A DNA stretch of 9,042 nucleotides from JAJUFS01 sp036381175 (GCA_036381175.1 DASVDI010000031.1:1-9042), one strand, 5' to 3'. Shown: positions 1 through 7,000, numbered from the stretch's first letter. Translations and numbers: made by a program. Notes: generated by a model from the letters alone, not told the origin.

Positions 1-329
1 CACGCGGCTACCGCTTTCATCCCCAACTTGCGCGCTTCCAGGCTTGCCGGGATCCCGTGCTTGCGATCGGCTGTTATCTTGATGAAGTCGCGAAGGAAGC
101 GGACAGAAGAGGCTATCGCTTCGACGCGGCAAAGATCGCAATAACCGGACGCTGCAAGAAGATTTCAGTGCAGCGCGGTCAGATCGAGTTCGAGTGGCGA
201 CACCTGCTGCGGAAACTGAAGCAACGCAATCCCGACCTGCATGAAAGAAATCGCGCGCTCGTTTCCCCGCGAGCGCATCCCGGTTTCAGCATCGTCCCGG
301 GCGGCATCGAAGACTGGGAACGGCCCTGA
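1..329 (+). CDS. Pyrimidine dimer DNA glycosylase (Pyr_excise family), 3' part only
   Basis: This is the C-terminal part, about 108 residues, of a protein whose start lies left of the window. The frame is open from base 3, upstream of an internal GTG at 57, and ends at TGA 327-329. The visible sequence has a GYRFHPQLARF block near its start, a second RGYRFD block, a GQIEFEWRHLLRKLKQR stretch, and a C-terminal HPGFSIVPGGIEDWER motif. I recognise this pattern from bacterial pyrimidine-dimer glycosylase/endonuclease V proteins (Pfam Pyr_excise), which are about 140-150 residues long. The family removes UV-induced pyrimidine dimers by glycosylase plus AP-lyase chemistry; in T4 endonuclease V the nucleophile is the N-terminal Thr amine. 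That residue lies outside the window and cannot be checked. The gene converges on the lipid operon, with 6 bp between the two stop codons. The family call is firm; activity is inferred. Confidence 0.85.
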   Translation, partial: RGYRFHPQLARFQACRDPVLAIGCYLDEVAKEADRRGYRFDAAKIAITGRCKKISVQRGQIEFEWRHLLRKLKQRNPDLHERNRALVSPRAHPGFSIVPGGIEDWERP

Positions 330-335
330 TCCGGT

Positions 336-1388
336 TCAGTCTGTTCTTTCCAGCAGGTAATGCGACACCCACCACTCTTCGCCGTTCCGGTAGTTGAACA
401 GTTCCGCGCACGCCATGAAGAACACGCGCCAGCGTTGCAACCAGCGCGCGGCGTCTGCTTCGCCGTAGGTTTCCACGAGCACCGGCAGAACGGATTCCGT
501 GCGTGCGTCAAGGTTTCGCAGCCAGGCTTCCGCCGTTTCGCCGTAATGCATGCCGTTCCAGCGCCAGTGATCGACAAGTTGCAGCGGTCCGAGAAAATTC
601 AGCAACAGATCGTCGCTCGGCATGATCCCGCCGGTGAAGAAGTGTTCGCTCATCCAGTCAGTGCTGTCCTTCGCCGCGAACTCATACGGCTGATCGCGGT
701 GACAGAACACGTGCACGAACAGGCGGCCGCCGGGGTTCAGCCAGCCATGGATACGGCGCAGCAGTTGTGGCCAGTTGCGCATGTGCTCGAACATTTCCAC
801 TGACACCACGCGATCGAAACGCTCGCCAGTGTCGAAATCGTTCATGTCCGCGGTGATGACATGAACGTTCCGCAGGCCCTTGTGCGCGGCCATTGCCAGG
901 ATGTGCTCGCGCTGCGGGCGTGAATTGGACACTGCGGTGATGCGCGCGTGTGGATATTTTTCGGCCATCCACAGCGTGAGCGATCCCCAACCGCAGCCAA
1001 GTTCAAGAATGCGCTGACCGTCGGCCAGCGTGGCATGCGCGCACGTTTCGACGAGTGCTGCGTCCTCGGCCGCGTCCAGCGTAGTTGTTTCTGTTCGCCA
1101 GACGCAGCTGCTGTACTTGCGTCGGTGTCCGAGCACGTTGCGGAAAAAATCCGGCGGCAATTCATAATGCTGTTCGTTGGCCTTTTCCGGCACGGGCGCG
1201 ACCGGAGCGCGTGACATGTCCGCGATGAATTCCCTGCGGCGCTGCTGGCGCTGTTCGGCATCGCCGGCCGTTTCCTGTTCCAGTCTTTGACGAAGCAGGC
1301 GGCGGATGCCGGCGCGAATGACGCTGTCGGGAAGATGTCCGCGCTCCATCCAGTCGATGACGGAACTGACAATGTTTTCTGCACGCAT
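336..1388 (-). CDS. SAM-dependent methyltransferase, CFA synthase superfamily, coclaurine N-methyltransferase-like
   Basis: A 350-residue class I SAM methyltransferase and the last gene of the operon. An N-terminal helical part (about 1-70) is followed by YELPPDFFRNVLG (75-87), KYSSCVW (91-97), the SAM-binding glycine motif LELGCGWGS (128-136), VSVEMFEHMRNW (195-206), LFVHVFCH (223-230), FFTGGIMPS (250-258) and a C-terminal ELFNYRNGEEWWVSHYLL (329-346). From memory these blocks match plant (S)-coclaurine N-methyltransferases almost motif for motif, closer than they match E. coli Cfa. E198, E201 and H202 line up with the Glu/Glu/His residues reported as catalytic in CNMT. CNMT belongs to the CFA synthase superfamily, so bacterial relatives are often labelled cyclopropane-fatty-acyl-phospholipid synthase. 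The start lies 17 bp after the DUF1295 stop, with a GAGG about 11 bases upstream. The context suggests a lipid substrate, but an amine cannot be excluded. The fold is certain; the substrate is unknown. Confidence 0.9.
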   Translation of the reverse strand: MRAENIVSSVIDWMERGHLPDSVIRAGIRRLLRQRLEQETAGDAEQRQQRRREFIADMSRAPVAPVPEKANEQHYELPPDFFRNVLGHRRKYSSCVWRTETTTLDAAEDAALVETCAHATLADGQRILELGCGWGSLTLWMAEKYPHARITAVSNSRPQREHILAMAAHKGLRNVHVITADMNDFDTGERFDRVVSVEMFEHMRNWPQLLRRIHGWLNPGGRLFVHVFCHRDQPYEFAAKDSTDWMSEHFFTGGIMPSDDLLLNFLGPLQLVDHWRWNGMHYGETAEAWLRNLDARTESVLPVLVETYGEADAARWLQRWRVFFMACAELFNYRNGEEWWVSHYLLERTD

Positions 1389-1405
1389 GGAATCGACGGC
1401 CTCGG

Positions 1406-2191
1406 TTATTGAACGCGCTTTCGCGGTCCGGGAAAAAATGCATTGGTGCTGCGCTGGTACTCGCGGTATTCGTCACCGCGTGTCGCGATGGCGCGCGCCT
1501 CGGTCGGCGGAATGCCGGTGACCTTCAACAGGAAGAACACCATCACGGCCGGCCCCAGCAAGGTGATCCATCCGTACGGTCCGAGGATGCCGAGGCAGAC
1601 GTAGGCAAACCAGTGCAACCACTCGAAGAAATAGTTCGGATGCCGGCTGTAGCGCCAAAGTCCCTGTTGGCACACGTGGCCGCGATTGGCGGGATCCGCC
1701 TTGAAGCGTTTCAGTTGCCGGTCGGCGAGCGATTCACCGCCGATGGCAACCAGCCAGATTGCGATCGCGAGCCAGTCGAACACGCCGGGCGCGGGCAGCG
1801 GATTGTTCGCGGCGATGAGCATGGGCGTTGCGAACATCACGGCCCACAGCGCCTGGACCTGAAAGAAGCCGAAAAACCAGGCTGGTGCGTTATCCGCAAA
1901 GCGTTCGCGAAGGTCCTGGTAGCGGCCATCCTCCGGCTCGCGCGCCACGCGCCGCGCAAGGTGCACTGTCAACCGCAACCCCCACAATCCTGCCAGCAGC
2001 GCGACGATCAAGCGTCGCGACGGGTCGCCATCGCCGAACGCTGCAAATATCACACCGAGCAGGCCGACGCCGGCAGCCCACGCGACATCCACGATGCCGG
2101 CGTTGCGCGTGCGCCATTGCACGATCCACATCACCGCCATGACGATCGCCATCGCGGCCCAGCCACCGCCGAGCAGCAACCACGGGCTCAT
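1406..2191 (-). CDS. DUF1295 family integral membrane protein (steroid 5-alpha-reductase/ICMT-like)
   Basis: A 261-residue multi-pass inner membrane protein. Hydrophobic segments lie near residues 4-24, 35-52, 60-76, 112-127, 138-152, 193-203 and 208-224. The C-terminal half carries the family signature: QGLWRYSRHPNYFFEW (176-191), then a hydrophobic stretch, GIPPTEARA (226-234) and GDEYREYQRSTNAFFP (239-254). DUF1295 belongs to the group that includes steroid 5-alpha-reductase C-terminal domains and isoprenylcysteine methyltransferase, where the RxxRHPxY region binds a nucleotide cofactor. A membrane reductase acting on a lipid is a reasonable guess, not a demonstrated role. The start at 2191 overlaps the DUF2878 stop as ATGA and has a strong GGAGGAG ribosome site eight bases upstream. 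An in-frame upstream start at 2266 would add 25 residues without membrane character and lies inside the preceding gene, so I rejected it. Confidence 0.92.
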   Translation of the reverse strand: MSPWLLLGGGWAAMAIVMAVMWIVQWRTRNAGIVDVAWAAGVGLLGVIFAAFGDGDPSRRLIVALLAGLWGLRLTVHLARRVAREPEDGRYQDLRERFADNAPAWFFGFFQVQALWAVMFATPMLIAANNPLPAPGVFDWLAIAIWLVAIGGESLADRQLKRFKADPANRGHVCQQGLWRYSRHPNYFFEWLHWFAYVCLGILGPYGWITLLGPAVMVFFLLKVTGIPPTEARAIATRGDEYREYQRSTNAFFPGPRKRVQ

Positions 2192-2742
2192 GTTCCTGTC
2201 TCCTCCGGTTTCCAGCCGTGCAGGAAATCGTTGAACTCGACGAGCAGCGGCATGGCAATCGCCCACTCCAACGCGATGAAGGCGAGTCCCTGGACGATAC
2301 CTTCAGGAAACGTGATCGCGCCGAGTTCCGCGCCGCCCCAGTAGGCGAGCGGACCGCCGATGAACCCCAGCCAGGCGGCCAGCAGCGGCCGTCCGGAAAG
2401 CCAGTACAACGCAAGCCCCAACCCGGTGGCGAGATTCAGCCACAACGCCACCATCCACGCCGTCGTCGGCCCGAGCAGTTGGGCGTCGTGAACGAATCCG
2501 ACCACATCCGCCAGCACCAACAGGGAATCGAGCAGGTAACCGAGCAGGCCCGCGCCGAGCAACAGCAAAATCTCGCGTCGCGGCGAACGGACCATGACGG
2601 CGAGATGCAGCATCACGAGCGCAAGCACGATTCCGATACCGGTCAGCGGATAATTCCACGCGGCACCCAGCACACCGGCAAACCAGCCGGCATTCAGGGC
2701 CACAGCGCTGTAAAGAATTTTTCCGGTAGCAGGCCGTTTCAT
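2188..2742 (-). CDS. DUF2878 family membrane protein
   Basis: A 184-residue, very hydrophobic protein with about six predicted membrane helices (near 10-28, 33-51, 58-78, 93-115, 119-136 and 146-168). The GFIGGPLAYWGGAELGAITF block (126-145) is what I recognise as the DUF2878 signature. No catalytic residues can be named and the function is unknown. The family commonly sits beside CFA-type synthases, DUF1365 proteins and FAD oxidoreductases in proteobacteria, as it does here. I chose the start at 2742 because it forms an ATGA overlap with the methyltransferase stop (2741-2739), follows an AAGGA ribosome site, and leads straight into the first hydrophobic segment. The same frame stays open upstream to 3177, but that extension is arginine-rich and lies antiparallel-free inside the preceding gene in another frame, so it is a shadow. 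The stop overlaps the DUF1295 start, again as ATGA. Confidence 0.88.
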   Translation of the reverse strand: MKRPATGKILYSAVALNAGWFAGVLGAAWNYPLTGIGIVLALVMLHLAVMVRSPRREILLLLGAGLLGYLLDSLLVLADVVGFVHDAQLLGPTTAWMVALWLNLATGLGLALYWLSGRPLLAAWLGFIGGPLAYWGGAELGAITFPEGIVQGLAFIALEWAIAMPLLVEFNDFLHGWKPEETGT

Positions 2743-4022
2743 GCGGCGTGTCCTTGCAGCGTGGGCAGCAAGGAATCGTCGCGGCAATCCGGCTTCGCGA
2801 AAATCAGTTGCAGATCGCCGATATGGCGCTCCTCGAAACCCGCCTCGCAATACTGCAGGTAGTAATCCCACAGGCGTATGAAGCGCTCCGGATAACCCAG
2901 GGCACGAACCTGGTCGAGTTGTTCGAAGAAACGCCGGCGCCATTGCCGCAGCGTTTCCGCGTAATGCAACGTGATGTCTTCGAGGTGAATCATTCGCAAA
3001 TCGGACGCGCCGCCACTGGCGCGGATCAAGGCGCCGAGTGCGGGACAATGACTGCCCGGAAAAACGTACTGCTGGATGAAATCCACCGAGTGCCGGTACT
3101 CGTCGTAGTACTGATCGCCCGTGGTGATGACCTGGATCAGCATGCGGCCGCCGTTCGCGAGACGCGAGGCGCAACACTCAAAGAATGTCGCGAGATTATC
3201 CGCGCCGACCGCTTCGATCATTTCGATGGCGACCACCTTGTCGTACGTGCCTGCGAGGTCTCGGTAATCCTCCTGCAGCAGCGTAATGCGATCGCACAGT
3301 CCGGCTTCCCGCACGCGCTCTTCTGCAACCACATATTGCGCGGGTGACAGTGTCGTGGTCGTGATGCGGCAGCCGTAATGTTTCGCCGCGTGCAGCGCGA
3401 AGCTGCCCCAGCCCGTGCCGATTTCCAGCACATGATCGTTCGGGCCGAGATCGAGCTTACGGCAGATGCGGTCAAGCTTCGTGAATTGCGCCTGTTCGAG
3501 CGTCGCGTTCGCGTGTTCGAAAATGCCGGACGAGTAGGTCATCGACTCGTCCAGGAACAACGCGAACAGATCGTTGCCGAGATCGTAGTGATCCTTGATG
3601 TTGCGCTGGCTGCCGCTGCGTGTGTTACGCCGCAACCCATGCGCCACGCGAGCCGCCCACAGGCGCAGAAATCCGCCGCGCTCCACGTCGTCGGGATTCA
3701 GGCCGCGCAGCACCGAACGGAACAGTCCTGCCAGGTTGTCGCATTCCCAGTCACCATCGATCCACGACGCGGCCACGCCCAGGCTGCCGCCCAGCAGCGC
3801 GCGGCGATAGAAGCGCGGCCGCACAACATGAATGCGGCTCTGCAGTTCTAGCGCCGCGGACGCGTCGCCGAAATCTTGCACGCCCGTCGCGTCTTCGACC
3901 GTGACCGCGCCTGCACGAAGCCCGGCGAGACGACGGAAGAAAATGTCTCGCGCGATTCTTTCCAGCACGTTCGGTGAGAGCGGCTTGCGTTCGAATGCCG
4001 TCATCACGGCTTCCCGATTCAT
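2739..4022 (-). CDS. cfa: Cyclopropane-fatty-acyl-phospholipid synthase family methyltransferase
   Basis: A 427-residue CFA synthase-type protein. The N-terminal lipid-binding domain (about 1-130) contains LLGGSLGVAASWIDGDWE (76-93). The catalytic domain follows, with HYDLGNDLFALFLDESMTYS (145-164), the SAM glycine motif LEIGTGWGS (199-207), VAIEMIEAVG (264-273) and YYLQYCEAGFEERHIGDLQL (387-406). The family adds a methylene from SAM to a double bond of a phospholipid acyl chain. The acidic residue E270 and C392 match the active-site Glu and Cys of E. coli Cfa. The next residue in that motif, His in Cfa (MFEHVG), is Ala here, and the bicarbonate-site region LLHTIG becomes LIQVIT. Close relatives share this variant, so the product may be a methylated or methylene fatty acid rather than a cyclopropane. 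GGAG at 4032-4035 supports the ATG at 4022; an upstream ATG at 4043 lacks such a site. The symbol marks the family, not a proven product. Confidence 0.93.
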   Translation of the reverse strand: MNREAVMTAFERKPLSPNVLERIARDIFFRRLAGLRAGAVTVEDATGVQDFGDASAALELQSRIHVVRPRFYRRALLGGSLGVAASWIDGDWECDNLAGLFRSVLRGLNPDDVERGGFLRLWAARVAHGLRRNTRSGSQRNIKDHYDLGNDLFALFLDESMTYSSGIFEHANATLEQAQFTKLDRICRKLDLGPNDHVLEIGTGWGSFALHAAKHYGCRITTTTLSPAQYVVAEERVREAGLCDRITLLQEDYRDLAGTYDKVVAIEMIEAVGADNLATFFECCASRLANGGRMLIQVITTGDQYYDEYRHSVDFIQQYVFPGSHCPALGALIRASGGASDLRMIHLEDITLHYAETLRQWRRRFFEQLDQVRALGYPERFIRLWDYYLQYCEAGFEERHIGDLQLIFAKPDCRDDSLLPTLQGHAA

Positions 4023-4023
4023 G

Positions 4024-4791
4024 TCATTTTTCTCCAGGTTCATACGTTCGCGGATGCGAATGAAAAACCGCGCCCTTGCACCACAGGCGAAGCGCCTGCC
4101 AGTAAATCGCTGTGATAACGCGCCCCGTCATGAACGGATAACGCAGCAGCGTGCGGGCGAGGTTCGGACCGGTGAGCGGCCGGCGCTTCAACACCATGGC
4201 CGCCTCGAAATCACGCACGCCGTCGCGGAGGTTGCGCATCGCGACCGTCAGTTGCGATCCCGGTTCGCTGAAGCGCCAGTCGTATTGATAATCCATGCCG
4301 AAAAATGGCGAGACGTGGAAGTTCTTTTCAAACCGGTAGCGGTGCGAAGCACCTTCGACGGTGCGGTGATCGAGCACGTAGCAATGCCGTTCGCCCCACG
4401 GTGTGTTGTTGATCTCCGCAACGATGGCCTCGACGGCGCGATCGTCACGATCCCAGCAGTAATAGAAACTGACCGGATTCATGCAGTATCCGAAATAACG
4501 CGCGTGGGTCAGCAGCCTGACCAGTCCTTCCGGACGCCAACCGGTTTTCGCAAGGACGAGATCGCGCACGGCCGTATCCAGCGGCACGTCGTGCGGTCCG
4601 AGATGATCGGCGCGATGGAAGGCCGCGAGATTGAACCGGTCCACCGACCACAACCAGCGGCCGTGGAAAACCTGATCGAGTTCACCGAGATCGAGGTACA
4701 GCATGAACAACCGGTATTGAAAAGCGTGTTGCATCGGTGCATGACGGCGATGCATCACCGTACCTTCGTAAATGGCACTGTGCGGATTCAT
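4024..4791 (-). CDS. DUF1365 domain-containing protein
   Basis: A 255-residue protein with the full DUF1365 pattern: SAIYEGTVMHRRHAP (5-19), FGYCMNPVSFYYCWD (100-114), AEINNTPWGERHCYVL (125-140), KNFHVSPFFGMD (156-167) and a hydrophobic C-terminal segment (about 218-236) that may touch the membrane. The biochemical role of DUF1365 is unknown. It is repeatedly found between an FAD-dependent oxidoreductase and a CFA-type synthase, exactly as here, which points to a shared step in lipid modification. The start at 4791 overlaps the oxidoreductase stop as ATGA and keeps the conserved IYEG motif, which a start at Met13 would lose. The stop lies one base before the next gene's start. The conserved Cys103, Asn105 and several His residues look functional, but no mechanism can be read from them. 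Confidence 0.93.
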   Translation of the reverse strand: MNPHSAIYEGTVMHRRHAPMQHAFQYRLFMLYLDLGELDQVFHGRWLWSVDRFNLAAFHRADHLGPHDVPLDTAVRDLVLAKTGWRPEGLVRLLTHARYFGYCMNPVSFYYCWDRDDRAVEAIVAEINNTPWGERHCYVLDHRTVEGASHRYRFEKNFHVSPFFGMDYQYDWRFSEPGSQLTVAMRNLRDGVRDFEAAMVLKRRPLTGPNLARTLLRYPFMTGRVITAIYWQALRLWCKGAVFHSHPRTYEPGEK

Positions 4792-6053
4792 GCACGCATT
4801 CCGAAAGCATCGATCACGGCATGCGCACTGCGCACACCATCTTCGTGAAACCCGAAACCCCAGTAGGCGCCGCAGAATGACGTGCGGTTGTTGCGTATCA
4901 GATCGCGGTGACGCGCCTGTGCTTCGTCGCGCGCCAGTGTGAAGCGCGGATGACGGTAATTGATCTTCCTGACGATGCGTTCCTTTGCGATGGATGCGGT
5001 GTCGTTCAGCGTGACGCACCAGGTGTCCTTCGTTTCCAGTCCCTGGAGAATATTCATGTTGTAAGTGATGGCGACGTTGCGGGTGCCATCGGCGTGACGG
5101 CGCACATTCCACGCACCCCAGGTGCGCCGGCTGTGCGGCAACACGCGCACATCGGTATGCAGGACCGCTTCGTTTGCCGTGTACGGGAACGCGGCGAGCG
5201 TTTTCCTTTCGGCGGCTGTCGGTTGTTCGAGCAACCGCAACGCCTGATCGGCATGACACGCGATGACAACCTCGTCGTAGCCGTGCGCTTTCCCGTCCAC
5301 GGTCACGATGCGAACCTGCGCGAGGCTTCGCTGCACGGTCCTGACCGGCGCGCCGGTGCGCAGCGTTCCATTGAAACGTTTCAGCAATGCATCGACATAG
5401 CGCTGCGATCCACCCGTAACGGTGCGCCACGCCGGACGGTTGCCGAGCGGATCGAGCATGTGGTGGTTATCGAGAAACTCGGCGACGAACCGCACGGGAA
5501 ACGCCGTGAAATCGCCTTCAGGACAGGACCACAGCGCCGCACCCAGCGGCATCAGGTAATGTTCGCTGAACGCTGTTGAGTATTTTCCGGTGCGCAGGAA
5601 TTCGCCGATGCTGCGCCGGTCGCCGCTATCTCTCAGGAGCACGCGAGCATCACGGCCGAAGCGCGCAATATCGACCAGCATGCGGTGAAAGGCCGGCCGC
5701 ATGACGTTGCGTCGCTGCCCGAAGATGCGATTCAACGAACCGCAACCACACCACTCGATGCCGCTCGCATCGTCCCGCACGCTGAAACTCATCTCGCTCA
5801 CCCGCGATGCGACGCCCAGTTCGTCGAGCAGGCGCGTAAACAAGGGATAATTTTCGGGATTGAAGACAATGAAACCCGTGTCGACCGCGTGCCGCCCGTC
5901 ATCAGCATTCACCATGACGGTATGCGTGTGACCGCCGACGCGTTCGTCGGCCTCGTAAAGCGTGACGTTGTGATGGCGTGCGAGACGATGCGCCGACACA
6001 AGCCCGGAAATGCCGCTGCCGATGACGGCGATGTTCAGCCTGCCGTCATTCAT
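4788..6053 (-). CDS. FAD-dependent oxidoreductase (flavin amine oxidase/phytoene desaturase-like)
   Basis: A 421-residue soluble or peripheral flavoprotein. The N-terminus has the Rossmann dinucleotide motif VIGSGISGL (10-18), the acidic end of beta-2 at E34 in LYEADERVGGHTHT (32-45), and DTGFIVFNPENYP (58-70). The C-terminus has a flavin-contacting SFCGAYWGFGFHEDG stretch (392-406). This is the amine-oxidase/NAD(P)-binding Rossmann family, sometimes annotated as a cyclopropane-synthase-associated FAD oxidoreductase. A possible role is to oxidise or reduce acyl chains modified by the downstream methyltransferase. Actinobacterial branched-fatty-acid systems similarly pair a CFA-like methyltransferase with an FAD enzyme. 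The start at 6053 forms an ATGA overlap with the desaturase stop and sits six residues before the Rossmann beta-strand. The same frame extends another 100 codons upstream without family similarity, inside the desaturase gene, and is a shadow. Confidence 0.95.
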   Translation of the reverse strand: MNDGRLNIAVIGSGISGLVSAHRLARHHNVTLYEADERVGGHTHTVMVNADDGRHAVDTGFIVFNPENYPLFTRLLDELGVASRVSEMSFSVRDDASGIEWCGCGSLNRIFGQRRNVMRPAFHRMLVDIARFGRDARVLLRDSGDRRSIGEFLRTGKYSTAFSEHYLMPLGAALWSCPEGDFTAFPVRFVAEFLDNHHMLDPLGNRPAWRTVTGGSQRYVDALLKRFNGTLRTGAPVRTVQRSLAQVRIVTVDGKAHGYDEVVIACHADQALRLLEQPTAAERKTLAAFPYTANEAVLHTDVRVLPHSRRTWGAWNVRRHADGTRNVAITYNMNILQGLETKDTWCVTLNDTASIAKERIVRKINYRHPRFTLARDEAQARHRDLIRNNRTSFCGAYWGFGFHEDGVRSAHAVIDAFGMRA

Positions 6054-7000
6054 TGCCGATTCGCCCACGCGCCTATGACCCATGCCGGCACGGGCCGCAG
6101 CTCTGTGACGAGTCCGAGTCGTGCGAGCATCCATAAGCCCGCATAGGTCGGATCGAACTCCCACCACCGGAAACCCTGCCGTGCGGATCCGGGATAGAAA
6201 TGGTGATTGTTGTGCCAGCCTTCGCCGAGCGTTATGAGCGCGAGCCAGGCATTGTTGCGGCTGTCGTCTTTCGTAGCGAAGCGCCGCTTGCCGAAGCGAT
6301 GCGCCAGCGAGTTGATGGTGTAGGTGCCGTGATAAAGCGCGATCGTTGACCACAAGAACCCGACGACGAGCATCTGCGGTCCGTCAGTGCCTAGTTCCGG
6401 CGCCACGACCGCCAGCCACGCACCAACGCCATAAACGAGTGCGCCGAGCGCAAGGAACGGCAGGAAATCGTAGCGGTTGATCCAGACGAGTTCCGGAAAA
6501 CGCTCAAGATCGCGCAGATACTTCCATCGCGTCGCGCAATTTTCCGTTTCCAGGAACCAGCCCATGTGCGCGGCGAGCATGCCCTTGTGTTTCGGGGAGT
6601 GCGGATCGTCCGGATCATCGGCATGCGCATGATGCTGCCGGTGGTGGCCAGCCCACCACAACGGTCCTCGCTGCCCCGCGGTGCAGCCAGCGACGGCCAT
6701 CAGGAACTGGAAAACTCGCGAGGCCTTGAACGCCTTGTGCGAAAAGTAGCGGTGATAGAACGCGGTGACGAAGAACATCCGCACCACGTACAACACGAAC
6801 GCGGAAACGATCGCGGTCGTGGAAACGCCCGTCCACAACGCCGCAAGGCACAGCAGGTGCAAGCCGATGTAAACGCTCCATCGCAAGGCCCGTAGGCGGC
6901 GGTCGTCGGCAGCGGAAAGACCGGCGGCCACATCCTCGCTAACCAGTAGCCGCAGCAGTGAGAAACCCTTTCTGCGGGTTTCGGCTCCGGTTTCCATCAT
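6050..7000 (-). CDS. Membrane fatty acid (acyl-CoA type) desaturase
   Basis: A 316-residue diiron membrane desaturase and the first gene of the operon. Three histidine boxes of the stearoyl-CoA/delta-9 desaturase class are intact: HRYFSH (83-88), HHRQHHAH (119-126) and GWHNNHH (261-267). H224 and the NSLAHRFG stretch (230-237) are also conserved in this class. Hydrophobic stretches near 43-80, 100-110, 178-200 and 209-224 fit a four-helix membrane topology with the boxes facing the cytoplasm. The enzyme should introduce a double bond into acyl chains using O2 and an electron donor not encoded here. Its product could be the substrate of the CFA-type methyltransferase downstream. Two tandem ATGs (7000 and 6997) follow a G-run of six bases seven nucleotides upstream. 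The gene reads away from a plausible sigma-70 promoter at 7077-7105. Regiospecificity cannot be deduced. Confidence 0.95.
   Translation of the reverse strand: MMETGAETRRKGFSLLRLLVSEDVAAGLSAADDRRLRALRWSVYIGLHLLCLAALWTGVSTTAIVSAFVLYVVRMFFVTAFYHRYFSHKAFKASRVFQFLMAVAGCTAGQRGPLWWAGHHRQHHAHADDPDDPHSPKHKGMLAAHMGWFLETENCATRWKYLRDLERFPELVWINRYDFLPFLALGALVYGVGAWLAVVAPELGTDGPQMLVVGFLWSTIALYHGTYTINSLAHRFGKRRFATKDDSRNNAWLALITLGEGWHNNHHFYPGSARQGFRWWEFDPTYAGLWMLARLGLVTELRPVPAWVIGAWANRQ

Noticed and set aside
317..345. Weak stem (GAACGG ... CCGGTTC) followed by a T-containing stretch between the convergent genes at the left end
   Set aside because: The stem needs a bulged base and has no clean T-run, and it overlaps coding sequence on both sides. 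It is too weak to call a terminator.
1409..2344. Long plus-strand open frame (311 codons) opposite the DUF1295 and DUF2878 genes
   Set aside because: It is antisense to two recognisable membrane protein genes, and its translation is Arg/Gln/His-rich without any family motif, as expected of a GC-rich shadow.
2743..3177. N-terminal extension of the DUF2878 frame
   Set aside because: The extension overlaps the CFA-type gene and is Arg/His-rich and unlike a membrane protein. The start at 2742 has a ribosome site and an ATGA overlap.
3832..4848. Long plus-strand open frame (338 codons) opposite DUF1365 and the start of the CFA-type gene
   Set aside because: It covers the junction of two well-supported minus-strand genes and shows no domain, signal peptide or ribosome site. 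It is a shadow of high GC codon use.
4908..5579. Plus-strand open frame (223 codons) inside the FAD oxidoreductase
   Set aside because: It is antisense to conserved flavoprotein sequence and has no recognisable protein features.
6054..6353. N-terminal extension of the FAD oxidoreductase frame
   Set aside because: The extra 100 residues lie wholly inside the desaturase gene and lack similarity to the family. The start at 6053 gives the usual ATGA coupling and places the Rossmann motif at the N-terminus.
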